Shown here: in pieces, positions 9,645 to 51,313 of the stretch
Position numbering within the stretch: the stretch's first letter is position 1
Layout of the letters: the number at the start of each line of letters is the position of its first letter
Assembly: GCA_026874595.1 (NCBI GenBank)
Contig: CM049309.1
Location: 47,722,079 to 47,786,078, forward strand
Reading direction: 5' to 3'
DNA length: 64,000 bases
Source: Sipunculus nudus
Lineage: Eukaryota > Annelida > Sipuncula > Golfingiida > Sipunculidae
Program-made: the position numbers and the translations under genes
Notes under the pieces: generated by a model
Told to the model about the DNA's origin: nothing
The model's input: the letters and a program-made list of their open reading frames with translations, nothing else
Database searches by the model: none

Positions 9645-12600
9645 ATGTTTCAAAGTCAAACCTTTACAACACTTGCTGAATGGGGCACAGCCCCAAAGAA
9701 ACCTATTACCTGGCCCTTTTATTTCTTATCAAATACCAATGTATATATAATATAAACTTGAGTAATGTAAAATGTTGTATATACCAAAACACATACAAAT
9801 ATAATGTCAAAATATGTATTTATCTTTTGCTCACAGTGAAAACGGCCCAAAAATAGAGTATGGAAAGTTATCATAATACCAAGCATCATGCAAACCTGTG
9901 TTTAACTGCACTATTTTGCAGGTAAATGCCCTGTTTTTCAGTATGCCTCAGGTCCACAGATGATAAGTAAACAGTATATAAAATCAAACGAGATCATTTT
10001 ATTGATTCTGTCAGTGTTAAAATAATTAAAAGCTTTGGTAACAAGCATTACCACAAATAGACAAAAAGAAAAAGTTTAGATCAGGATGAGACATAAAACA
10101 GATATATCATATAAACATTCAACACTTCAATAAAATACTTTAAAAATATCCCGCATGTATAAAAGTTACCCATATTCCAATATGGAGAGGCAACTTAAAA
10201 TATACAGATCATTTACAAATAACATTTATGCTACTGCACTCAAATGTATTTGTGAGTAAAAGTGTCAATACTAGTATCTTGGTGATTGCATGAGTGATTT
10301 GTATGATTAGCAATATACAAGGCACAAATGATTGCACAGAGCCAGTCCAAGATTGCACATAAAGTGGTATGCACTCACAATAGAAGATGATTCACATGAG
10401 TCAGGCATACGTAATACCTAAAGCAACAATAGTATTAGAACTGCATTGTAATGTTACCTCAATACATATCCTGATGGTGACACTTTTATTTTTGTCATGT
10501 ATATATTCAGAGATATAGTTCCTTTGCATAAACCATGAAAGTTTACACATGTTTTCATATTCAAAGTACACTTGAAGATAAGCACATATATTCCAATTAG
10601 AATAATGCATGTAGCTCTTTAAATATTGCCCTGAATGCACATTATAATAATAATCATTATTATTATTCTTATCTGACTCAGTATGCTCTGCTTTGCTGAT
10701 ATGAATCTGGAATATATAAACACAGATATGATCATAGTACAAGTTCAAAGCATGGCTTTATAAATCATTAATTCTTTTGATAAAACAATGTGATTCCTTT
10801 GTTCAGCATAAAATGTTTTAAATCACTTTGAGCTTACATTCCCAGCATGTTCACACTAAACAAGTTGACTGTAAGCTTTGGCATTTCTAGACCTACAATT
10901 TGATTTTTTCCAGCTGCTTGCAAGAATTTACTTGCACTTAAAGGAACACTTCACTGCAGGTTAATCTGAGACAGGCCAGCCATCTGCACCTATGAAACCG
11001 TGTTTTCGGCAATAAAACACTGGAAACTTGTGGAACAACCTACATACAGAATATAATACAGCTTTAAACTGAGGTAGATATGAGATGCAGACCTTGTAAT
11101 ATGACTAGAGTTAATACAGAAATCATGAGTTAATTCAGTGAGTGATGCTGTACAGTATTTACAGATATGTGTTTTGCTGTGTTTGCTATGGTTTAAGCAT
11201 TTCTTTAATATATTCTATAGTTCTATATCAGTTAGCCACAGGATGTTGATTTTTTTACTTCTGGTACCAATACATGATAAGCATAAAATACCTTTCTTGT
11301 ATGTGACAATTATTTGTTTGAATTTTTATCCTCTCACATCACTTGATCCAGCTCTCCCAAAGCGCAGCCCAGTGAAACCTTGCCTTACGACGAACTCTGT
11401 ACAGTGACCACCTCGAAATAACAATCGTTTATAATTACAATGTGTGGCCATTGCTAGACCATTGCTGGTCAAACGTTGTTAAGACCACCTCGAAAATGTG
11501 ACCTCATTACTGCACAACATTTAGGTTAGCAGTAAATTTCAAACTGGGCTGAAGACACACACAAGTGGATATTATTCTTTATTGGGACTGAATATGATTT
11601 CAATTAGAACAAAATTGTGACCTTCCTTAGCCTGGACTCTGATAATGCATTGTTTCAAAACTATCCTTCAATATGAAATAAATATCATTATATATTGTAT
11701 ACAAATCATGATTATTGTATTTTTATATTTATGAGAGAATATAACTAACAATGGGGAAAATAACACCACATTTTCTGCTGTGCCCCAATGATACCATCTC
11801 ACAACTTGATGATCACAGATAAATGAAGGTGAGCCGGGTGCTCTGAAAGTGTATACTAACTGCAGTAACAATATACATAACAAGCCCTGTACATACATAA
11901 ACAGATCTAGAGGATTATCATAAAATTTTATCACAGATAATCAGAGCACATTAATTGATCCTCAGCTTTATATACACCTTAAGCCTGCCACCCACAGGGG
12001 TGACTTTTGACTGTGACTAGTCGTAGACAGTTGGTGAAGAGTATCCATCAATTCCTTGAGATGTTTAACTGTATCAGAGTGGGCTTCCACACACGTGCAA
12101 GAGTTTGGAAATAAACAAAGACAGAAGACAGCAAAACTTCCTCTTCTCATGAAAAAAACCTAAACAAACAAGGAGTCAAAAACTTCAAGACCATCTACTA
12201 ACTGACCCCGCAACTAGTCCACCATTGGTCATAAACTAAGTCACCTGACCATAGCTCCTACTACAAAAGTCACATTTCTAGCACTGCCCATCCAATCATG
12301 GATAATATGTCACACAGTCGTACAGGATACCAAAAAAACCTCAAAAACCTCCAGGCCAGAAACCCTACAAATGTCAGCAACTGTCATCCAAAAGTTGAAT
12401 CACAGAGCCTGCATACAAGTGATTAAAATTCAGTTATAATCAACAACTAGCACAGATTCCTTGCCATTTCAGGTGAGTTGCTGACATCATAGCAAAATAA
12501 TCAGTGGGTTGCAGGCTTTACATGATTAACTATTATACAGTTTTGTTTCTTGTGGAGTAAATTCTACAATGTAAATATATACCTGTATATACCAATATGT

Positions 12601-12984
12601 TAAAATCACCTGTTTATACAACAAACAACCAAACGCCTGTACAGCATGTGAAACTTATATAATGGACACCTACCAGATGTGGAAACATGGGAGTTAGGGA
12701 GACATTCTGAGACCCACAGATTAATTTTAAAACAAAACTGACATTCTCCAGAGTAGGATTCATCAACAAAGAGACACATCAGCTGGCATGAACCAAAGTT
12801 GGTTTAAAATCACTCTCAGCAAATACAAATTTTGTTTTGTTGCATGACTGCATATATGAAACAGGTTTCAATAAAATATAATTTATGATAAATAATATTT
12901 TATGAAATTACATTTTCTTTGAAAAAGTTTGTGACCTTAAAACCTTCAAAGATATTTTAACCTCCAATATGTTATGATTTTAAA

Positions 12985-12990
12985 TTTATT
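12985..12990 (-). terminator. Candidate poly(A) signal for the calpain gene
   Basis: AATAAA on the minus strand, about 92 nt beyond the calpain stop codon at 13082, in AT-rich sequence. Position is plausible for a short 3' UTR; other AT-rich hexamers farther on could serve instead. Confidence 0.45.
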
Positions 12991-13081
12991 GTATGAGAAA
13001 ATCCCTGATTTTTCATGTCACTGATATGGCCTCACATGCATAGTTCTGGCTGCAGTGATTCACCGGTTAGCGTGTGTTCAT

Positions 13082-41409
<28,328 letters not shown>

Positions 41410-42177
41410 TTTCTTATTTGAGCCTGCAAAATCAACAATAGTTAACTGTGAAAACATCTAAGTGGAACTCACCTTTCAGTAACAGACACTGAGAGGATTT
41501 TGGTTTATAAAAGAGAGCAGCCCAAATTGGAGAGATAAAGTACCTCCAAATGCACATTTCAGAAGATTATACTAAGGTTTATAACAGCTTTGTGTCCACA
41601 ACAGGGAGGCCTCTTAGGCAGAGTTTCCTTAGGTTTTATGAAAATAACACTAAGAACTAATGAACTGTATTTTCATTTGTCCCAAAGCAACTTATTCCTT
41701 ACTTAACAACAGCAAAAACTGTTAAAAGCTACAAATCAAAGACTACAACATTCTGAAGTAAATTTATTAAGCTTGCTATATTGCAGAAAAAAATTATTAT
41801 AAATTTATGTATAGAGATTTTTACAGAAAAAAATACATTAAAAAAATTTAAATAGACTAATTGTTGATTGAATACACATGATTTAACACTCACAAAAAAT
41901 ATACCTACGCTCAGTAAAAGTTATGGAAGACAATCTCCTGGATTAAATTTTTAATTTTCTGAACGATAGAACTGTTATGTATCAAAATCAGAGACAAAAA
42001 TTAAAAGGGTCTAAACAAACCTCAAACACATCTGATAATATACAACACAACACAATTTTACCTGGTAATTAAAATGAACAAAATTTTACATAAATGTCAA
42101 GCTTATTACTCTGACACAAGCATGGCACTGAACTTTACTCTGACACAAGAAGGTCCTCAGTTTAAATGTATTTCATA

Positions 42178-42480
42178 TAAATTACATCATAAGATAAGAT
42201 AAGATAAGATAAGGTAACATTTATAAGCCTTCAGTTCCAGGAATTTGTTGTTGACTTGCAATTCATTACATAAAAATAATTAAGTAAATAGATTCATAAA
42301 AATAATACATAAAAATAACACATAACATATTGACTATGCATGTAAAAATAAGCATGTAAAAATGATAAAACAGATAATTCTGCAGGTAAAACACATAATT
42401 CAAAACATTAAATATCTAGAGGGTTGCGAGTTAAAAAGTTTAATACTGTATGGCACTGTATTGTCCTCATGGGCTTTGAT
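42178..42480. repeat. (AAGAT)n tract with a repeat-like flank
   Basis: AAGATAAGATAAGATAAGAT followed by GTAACATTTATAAGCC and several ACATAAAAATAA units, resembling the 3' tail of a retroelement. The element itself is not identified. Confidence 0.4.
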
Positions 42481-44524
42481 GTTTGAACTCTGCTGTGAAG
42501 ACAATAAAGAATCAATGTGTATTGTATAAGCAGACTTCATGGATCATCACCAGTGCTGCACTAGACAGGATGACCAGGTGAGAACATTAATAATCAATAA
42601 GGCTCTGGCCATAATTGCCTCTTTATGCTTCCCAGCACTGCTAATCCTGATCATTACAAGAGTATTAACCCTTTGTGTTCAATAAATAATTAACCCTTTG
42701 GGGGCACATGAGTGTAATCCTAGTTCATTCATCTGTGGTGCTATTTTAATCAAAAGGATTCATCCTCAATATGCCTGTTCTTTTTCAAACATTAATTACA
42801 CTTTATGCACTGAATTTATAAATCAGTAGACATATGTGATGTCATCTTAGTTAAGGCCCATTCCTGTCACATCACATAAAATAAGGTGTTCTAGTGGTAT
42901 AACTAATGATAATATTAATAATACATTATAATAATACTTGATTTGTTAAATGTGTATATATCGACGTGGAGACGGACAGCTATACCAAAATATCATATTT
43001 TAAAACAGATTTATGTGTATACAAGATGCCACTGTTCAAATTGATTTAAGGAAAGAATGGAGAATTTTTCACAAAATTAATTTTTGTTTGTATACCAGGG
43101 CTGACATAACTCACTGATGCACTGATACATTGCGAAACAAACTCAAATATCTCATCAGTATCATCAGGTATCCTTATATTGATATGTTGACAATAACTAA
43201 TCAGCTGATGGATAGCAAAATCTACATTATGCCCTGGCACCATGTAATATATATAATGTGGAACATCATTGGTCAGATTTAAGTTAAACAGCATCTGATT
43301 GGCTAATCATATGTAAATCAATTTTATTCATGGCTTGGAAAAAATGTCATGACTGTAAGCTTATTTACATTTTTATGTACCACAGGATGTTTAGCTTGAA
43401 ATGTAAATTATAACATATCATATTTGTATTTTATTGAGCATGGTATTGTGACCTAAGTATCGTGACACATATCATATCTTGTGTTAATGTATCCCTACAG
43501 TCCTACTGTGTATCCCTTTATACCCGACCATACACCAATTCTACACAGATCAGGATAACTGACCAGTCACCTAACTTTGTTTGATGTATTATTAAATTTA
43601 TCTCTAATATGCATGGCTAGAGGTTCTGGTATGTACTGATTTAGGATTATACATATTCTGATTTAATCAGGACATTGATATGTACTGAGAAAAGGCCTAC
43701 CCTTCTTAAGATCATTCCAGTGTTTGTCATACACCTGTTGTGAAGTTGATACTTTTGCCATGGTTACTGAATATGATACTATTACATTTAATTCAAATTT
43801 TGCACAAATGGAAATCCTGTGTTCTGCAATGCTGGCATTCCTCACAGTCAGATACCCATGCAGGGGGGTTGCCAAGAAACTCCAAACACTGTGTTAATCC
43901 ATCAATGAGACACTTTGGTGTAGCCCTAGTCAATTATTACACATGATCTGAATAGCTAATGGTACATGGCTATGATCTCTTGAGTACTTATCTCGAGCTA
44001 AGGAGGCATTGGGGTCATCATTAAGCTGACACTTACATGTTAATCTTCAACCATGACAAGCACACAGTATACGCATGTACAAGGGCTTATAAAGCTGCTC
44101 TGTGCACATTTGTCATATATGGTTTAATCATTTTATATTAAACACAGTTATGTTTACACCCCTGAGTGCTAACATGACATTTGTACCTGGTGGTTAAGGT
44201 ACAACATTTATGTACACACGATACTTCTACATAGTTACTAGTCTAACTGTGTACGTCAGACTGGTCAGGAAATTATAGCTTTTAAACATAAGTGTAAGTA
44301 TATATTTTCTTTATATTTATAATATCTTCATTCAAGTGTGCATGACTATTTAATGTCATGCTGCATAAACACAGAGTATACAGTGAGTGTTTTATATATA
44401 CCGTTCACAAAGTTTGTTGCAGACTTTAATGGATGTGACATGTTATCTGTAGTGGCTTTACTTCACTCAGAATAGATACACTGATTTCACCAATACTTGT
44501 CAGTTAAGATTAAGCAGGCAATAG

Positions 44525-44990
44525 TTCAGCTTTTATGGTCTGGAGATTGAGCACAGGACTCAAAGCCAGGAGATAGCGAGTTCAAAACTCAACCGAGGGC
44601 TGATAGGACTTTTCATAGTCAGCCTACACCAAGGGTGAGTGATCTGCAGGCTTAATGGGAAGGCCGTGTCCATGGGCTTTGTATCACTCACAAATAAGAG
44701 TGACTTTGGAGGTGTGATTCATTGATCATATTATAACCCAGCAATCCGTATGATTACCAACTATGGACCCTCCAGGTGTGGTGGACACCAGGCCTGTACA
44801 GTGCCAGGATAAAGCACAAATAAGAGTGACTTTGGAGGTGTGATCCATTGATCACATAATAACCCAGCAATCCATATGATTACCAACTATGGACCCTCCA
44901 GGTGTGGTGGACACCGGGCCTGTACAGTCCAAAAACAAAACAGAAATCTGCAGATGTACATAGAGATTGTTCAAACTATAAAATGGAAGA
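44525..44990 (+). repeat. SINE-like element containing a 126-bp tandem duplication
   Basis: Head TGGTCTGGAGATTGAGCACA with GCGAGTTCAAAACTC looks like A and B boxes. Units beginning CACAAATAAGAGTGACTTTG at 44689 and 44815 are near-identical, ending CCAGGTGTGGTGGACACC then GGCCTGTACAGT. A related copy is at 18925-19300. Confidence 0.55.
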
Positions 44991-47105
44991 GCAATGTGGT
45001 TGCCCTAGCAAACAGGATAATTAAGAGAACAAAAATAGTGAATGGATTTTCACTAAACCCGGTGAGATGATACACTCACACACTGGTTATATTCTGCAAC
45101 TGTCCTGTAACTCCTTCTATAAAACCACTGCTTGTTATGGCATGGTTTGCTGGGTTTTGCCACCAGACAGTTAGCACTGGGCTGAGTATTCATGTCTTAG
45201 TTCCCAGGTTTTATTTTGAAGCAATAATTTTTTTTAGCAAATGAGCCTGTTCCACTCAACAGATTCAGCTGTTTTCAGTACAACCGTAGGGGAGTGATGC
45301 GTATGGTATATAAATAACCCTATCACCTCATATATGGAACCTGCGGATCCAATATACATGTGTATTATTGTTGTTTGCAATATTCCTTTATAGTGTGCTG
45401 CCATGGTTATGATGAAAAAGTACTCAAGTCTGAGTCAGGTAATAGATTTTGAGTTCTTAAATCCAACTTGAAAATTTTTCAACCCAGTCAGCACTCAAGG
45501 AGTATGTATTTTTACCCTCCAATATGTGAAGGATACTATTTTCAGTCAATTCTGAATGTGTGTGTGTTTCTGTGTGGCTCCATGGATTTGATTAATATTT
45601 GACTTTGTCAAAAGTGTTAAAATTTATATCCACGTGATTAATTTTGGTGTAAATCCCATTGTAATTGACCCAAGATGAGTGTTTTATTGGGCTTGGCAGC
45701 ACTGTTTCATACAAGGACTCATAACATGTGATCATACAAGCATCTGTGGAGCGTGAATCATGATGTCACAGGGAACAAGGACTTCACTTCATCCAACGTT
45801 TCCTAGAAAGGTGGCACCAACTGAATGTTCAGCATGGTTATGAATGTTAATATATTTATAATCTAGGAGAGCAATATCATAATGCCCAGGGATGTTTTTC
45901 AAGAGTAGACACATTTCCACTGAAAAAAAAAAAAAAATCCAAGAACAAAATCTGGTTTACCCTTTTACATTTCATGTACCATTTCATGTCAAGATATTTT
46001 ATTTCAACACCATCTTAAATGCAGGGTTTGTGTCCCACTATTGGAAGCTTTATTTTAATCTTTTATTTTGTTACATTATCAAATCTTACTTTTTCAGTGA
46101 CGTTTGTTATTTATTATATCATAACACTTAACAGACCATAGCTGGATCTAGATCTGTTGGTTTAATTCATATACCCTACTGTGAAATCCAGACTAATATT
46201 TAATCAGCAGCTAAATAATCTGTAATTTCACTGTTAATGTTAGTCAATCATTCAATGTAAGCAGATTACCCAGCACTCCTGTGTTCAATCAAGTGTATGG
46301 CAACATAGTCCTACATATATGGCTGTAAAGATGCAATTGGCAATATAAATTGGAACACATTCAACATTTGGGCCTTCATTAGGTGTAAATAATTTGAATA
46401 TACACTTAATCTGAATAACTGTTGTATTTAAACAAGTCACAGTTTAGCCATAAGCATTTAGATACAAAAATTTCCGTTTAGATGTTACTTCATTAACCTT
46501 TTAACATACAGGTGTACGATCAGTATGCAGTACTTGTACAGATTATAGTATACACTTTCAGGTGCATAAGATAATCTGCAGAAGACTGCACCAATAAATT
46601 CATGTAAATAATATATAATAATTTAAATTACGATTATTGATTATTAATTTAAAACACTATAACATTTATTATTATTTTTTTTAATTATAGTATTAATTAT
46701 TAATTTGTGTAATCTTATAAATAAACTATCATTAAATTAATTACTTATATACATATATAGTTTTTATAATTATATAGTATATAATATTTTTATTCAAGAA
46801 CATATATATAACTGTCTCTTGATGCACACCATAAAAGAGACAAACCACAAATTAAGCTTTAATTCAAAATTTCGAACCCATCACGTTTGAAGAAGAACTA
46901 TACATTTAATGAATACAGATATAAAATAGTGCCTTCAATCGGCTTCATGACGTCTGCATATTTGATAAACAGGACAAAGTCGGTTTCCTGGGCCAAATTG
47001 TTAATTGAGGAGCAAAAAAAAATAACATTAATTATTCTTGTGAAGGCTTCAGTATATAAATTAATCAGAAGACATAAAATCTCGTTTGAAAAGGAATTTG
47101 ATTAC

Positions 47106-47290
47106 CGTGTTACGCTGGCAGAGAGAACTTGACTTTGGATGTTTCTGTCAGAGGGGGCAGCAAAACATCGTCTGTGGTCAGATCACTATTTGTCAGTTTG
47201 CTTCCATTTACCCGTCGCGAGGGAAGCCGCACATGCAAACATGCAGAGCTGAGCCCCGGAGTTTCGTAGATCAATATTTATCGGTATTGG
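47106..47290 (-). promoter_or_regulatory. Candidate calpain 5' UTR exon and promoter
   Basis: A locally CG-richer stretch (CCCGTCGCGAGGGAAGCCGC, CCCCGGAG). On the minus strand it has CCAAT at about 47285-47290, then GATAAATA, and a possible donor CACG|GTAATC at 47106/47105 that could join the 41423 acceptor. An NRF1-like ATGCGCATTGCATTG lies near 47470. Circumstantial only. Confidence 0.25.
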
Positions 47291-50200
47291 ACTAAAAATA
47301 TCCTAGTTTCTAGTAATCAAAATATCAAAATTAAAACCTGATTAATCAGATCTTACATTCATTGTTAATTCACTTTAGGGAACATAATTTTATCCAGGTA
47401 AAATAAACAAGAAATTTCACTATCACTGTAGTGTCCCCAGTAGTCATCAGGTGTCGCCACCGGACGACAATGCGCATTGCATTGCCCCATGACTGCGAGG
47501 GCTCAAAACTTCCAAATCAAGCATATCTGGGCAAGGTATCTCAAGAAACATGAAATAAGTTATTTTAATTTTGTTAACGTTATATTGTTGGCATATCTTT
47601 AGCCAAATCTAAAAATAATCATTCAATAATACACAGGTGCACTGTTTATAGTATTACAACAGCTCACTATATATATCAGCTACCACAGCTGATGATTATT
47701 TTTTTATTTCTATTTATCTTACATACTCTCCCAAAAAGGCCTTATATATGTTGTTAATATTTAGGATTTTATATATGTATATATATATTATCAGCTCACT
47801 TCCCTCAGATTAGAGCTAAATAACTCTAATTTGGCGTTTAGGTACCCAAAAGCAAGATCTCCAAACAACTTGATTGAAAGTAGGCCACAGACTGAAACTT
47901 GCATCTGTTCTTCTTCACTAGGTGAGGTATTAGTTGTCTCCACCTAATGTAACTGATGCAGTTTTGTTAAGAATTAAGACCCCAAATTTATATATTGATA
48001 AATATAAGTATTTATTAGTAATATATGAAAAGAAATTTTCAGGCCAAATATTTTCAAAACTGTTTCAGTATTAGTGCAATGGTACACAAGGTTACGGAGG
48101 GATCACAGAAGCCGCTGATTCCAGATGAGAGAATTGTTTATCAATCTTTACAAGAGTTCCTTTACCAATGGGGTGTACACAATTATCTAAATTATCACTT
48201 TAGCAGCAAACTCTTTACTTCAGCTAAACTGACACAGCACCAAATGCAAAACAAAGAACTAAAGAATTGCAGTAATATAGAGAAATGGAGTCGCCAGAGC
48301 AGAAAAAAAGAATGTATTATGGAAATCCCTATTCCCAACATTTTATACACATTGTGGCTTCAAAACATAATGATAAGAGTATTTTATTTTGAATAGTTGT
48401 GCTCCAATTCTATAAGCTGTAGAGCTTCTTAAAGCTGCTTGAAAATTATTTTAATATCATTAGGTAATATGACTTAGATTTTACCTTTGTTTAATTTGGA
48501 TTCACCATTCATTCTATACAGTCACACTGAAGTAAGAAAATTAATGTAACAAATGATACTTTAAGATATGAAAGGAATTTATTACAAGTCTAAAATGAAC
48601 AACAACAAAAGAAACATTCAAAATACAGAATGCTACATATCTGGCAATGTCAAAGTCACATTTCAATTTCCAGTGAAATGCCAAAGTCTTAAAGAGTAAA
48701 TACAATTCAAACAAGAATTTTGTTTAAATCAATAACAAATACCAAAGTTAAGAACAACTTCATATGTAAATCTGATTTTTCATTTTTTTTTCTCCAGTGA
48801 TACTTCAGCTGTACATATCAATGGGAAACTGCTGCCAAATTATTTGTAATCAGCTAAGGCTTACATTTTACGTCACATTCAGGCACATTGACTAAGGCAA
48901 GCTGTAATGTTCAAAGGAGAAGACCAGTCAGTACACAAACCACACTTACAATTTACATCTTGTACACTATATCACACTGATCATGAAAGACGCACCTAAA
49001 GGCCCAAATCTCTAAAAAGCTTTGGTGTGTTACAGAAGTTTATCCTGGGCGTCAGGACCCCCCAAAGGACCCCTCGCCTTATCATCTGCTGCAACCTTTT
49101 TTTTAGGGTTTAAGACAAAATTTTGCGACCTGGACCCCCTTTTTCCCAGACCTGGACACCTTTTTTTTTTAGGTTTTTCATGAGTCCTCCTGGGTTGGAC
49201 CCCCCCCCCCCCCCCTTTCCTAAATCCTGGATCCATCCCTGTGTTTTATTTCTGAAAACTGGGCGTGCAATGCTTATTACACTTCAGTAATGACCTAAAC
49301 TTAAATTACTGTTTTCTGAATACTTACTGGTAATTCAAATTTACTTAATAAACTGTATATTTATCAATAATTAAATTTTCATTATTAATTCATTGGGCTT
49401 GACCATGCTGATGTAAGATAAATTAATTTCTAAAAGTAATTAAGTTAATGGGCCACAAATATAATTTCAAAATGAGCTTCCAATATTCAGTATCAAGTGT
49501 CTGTTAATTAAAACTTTTTGGAGCAAGGACAGCTTGGGGACTTATAAGATATGTTATTAGTCAATAATACATTTATTCCACAACATGGCTGACCATTGCT
49601 GTGGAGTAGGTATTTTTTTCTTTCCTGGATGAGACACCTTTCAGTATGTGTTCTGTACACTCAGTGGATTTCAGGTGCACTCAAATTTGGCAAATCAAGG
49701 TTTCCTTTGCCATACGTGTGAAAATAATTCCAATGTAAAATTTCCTATACTGCAGTACACACATTATTAACTTTGTAAACATGTTGATAACCTATATACT
49801 TTTCCTTTTTTTTTTACTATAAACCACTCTTTGCATGTGAAATATAAGATATGTGAACACATATAACAGTAATAATAGTAAGAGAGACAACTTTTGAAGC
49901 TTGTGATAACATCAGACACTTGCCTTACTTTTGCTATACCTGAAAGAATTTATACATGATGTGAACATTTAACATTGAGGGTGCTGAAGTTTTGATAAAT
50001 GTGCTTATATTAATTAAAACATGCATATACTATATATTCTAAATCTACTGTAATGGACACTTGGACTATCAAAAACTCATATGTATTCCCTTCACATACC
50101 ACTGGATTTCTTCTCCCCAAAGTATTAATATACCTCAAAGGCATTTTCTGAACATTTTATGATTATAATAATGTCCATTGTTTTTATTTCATTTTCACAA

Positions 50201-51119
50201 TTACAATTAATGGATAATCTTACAACTTCTCCTTAAATAATATGAAGCTATATCATGTCAAACTTCACACTGCAGTGCTGACATCTGCCAGTACCCTGAA
50301 TAACTATTGCTAAAAGATGTTGGTGCACTAACTTTTCACACTCAAAAAGCAACAGTCCCCCTACCATCCTTTGCTAAACTCTTACACGCCTGTATAAACT
50401 CTTCCTGTCTGCTGTGGGCCAGGTGTGAATACCAGGTAGTAGGCCATCAGATTTTAATAATTCAACCAATCATAATACACATGTCTAATGTGCATCTCTG
50501 TTGATTTGAATGATGCATTACCAGTATACTGTATAACCAATTAGATTCTGAGCATCTAAGTGGCTTAACCAAGTAACATGAAAACCCCTGTTATCCAGAT
50601 CTAGCACAGTGCCTCTTTAAACAACAGACAAATGACTATTTACACCACACTTTAAGTGCAGAATGTATAATATTCTGTGCATAAGATACACAAACATACA
50701 TACATTGTACTTTGTGGAATCTTACAAATCCATCACCTAACAGATCAGACTCTTGAATTACAAGATTAGTTATCTTAAAAATTTATTAATTGGAAACTTG
50801 TTTTCAATATGAAACATCATAAGTATCCTTGTTACCATGTACAAATGTCTGATTGGTCCTCTTGCCTAATTAAATATTCATGATATAGATAGTTTGGGCA
50901 CTCACTGAATTAAGGCATGTAAATTAATGTTATGAAGAAGCTCCCATGTAGCACATCTATTACAATATTTAACTACTAATGAAAATTATAATATTTTAAT
51001 TTTTTTCTTGTTTCCCCTGATGACTTACCCTTAACCAAAAGGTGAATTTATTCATAAATATATTCCCTGATATACTTACAGTATACATTATTTCCTGGAT
51101 GCACAAAAAGAGAAAACGA

Positions 51120-51120
<1 letters not shown>

Positions 51121-51168
<48 letters not shown>

Positions 51169-51261
51169 CCTCGCTTAGAACCACCTCGAAAATATGACCA
51201 CTTTATTGAGGTTCCATGGTTGGTCATAACCATGAGCCTTTACTCTATATGAGTGTGTTTG

Positions 51262-51310
<49 letters not shown>
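51121..51310. repeat. Two (TA)n tracts flanking a Tigger-type fragment
   Basis: TA runs at 51121-51166 and about 51268-51312. Between them is GACCTCGCTTAGAACCACCT then CGAAAATATGACCACTTTAT and GAGGTTCCATGG, of the same type as 40650-40700. Confidence 0.75.

Positions 51311-51313
<3 letters not shown>

Larger units (their letters stand above)
8476..13081. other. Intergenic region, about 4.6 kb
   Basis: No supported coding exon on either strand. Contains the TATC microsatellite (9021-9086), a (TA)n tract (9590-9642), a degenerate GACCACCTCGAAA-type Tigger-derived fragment at about 11365-11500, and the candidate calpain poly(A) signal. Remaining open frames are AT-driven and lack recognisable domains. 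Confidence 0.5.

Noticed and set aside
10401-10748. 115-codon minus-strand open frame
   Set aside because: Rich in Tyr, Asn and Ile as expected from AT-rich DNA; contains an (ATT)n-derived Asn run and no domain.
48025-48396. 123-codon plus-strand open frame
   Set aside because: No recognisable domain, AT-driven composition and no splice context; long enough to note but not to support.
49030-49236. Gly/Pro/Lys-rich minus-strand open frame
   Set aside because: Encoded by a C-homopolymer-bearing interspersed repeat; low complexity and no gene structure.
51048-51233. Open frames of repeated Tyr-Ile
   Set aside because: Translation of a (TA)n microsatellite.
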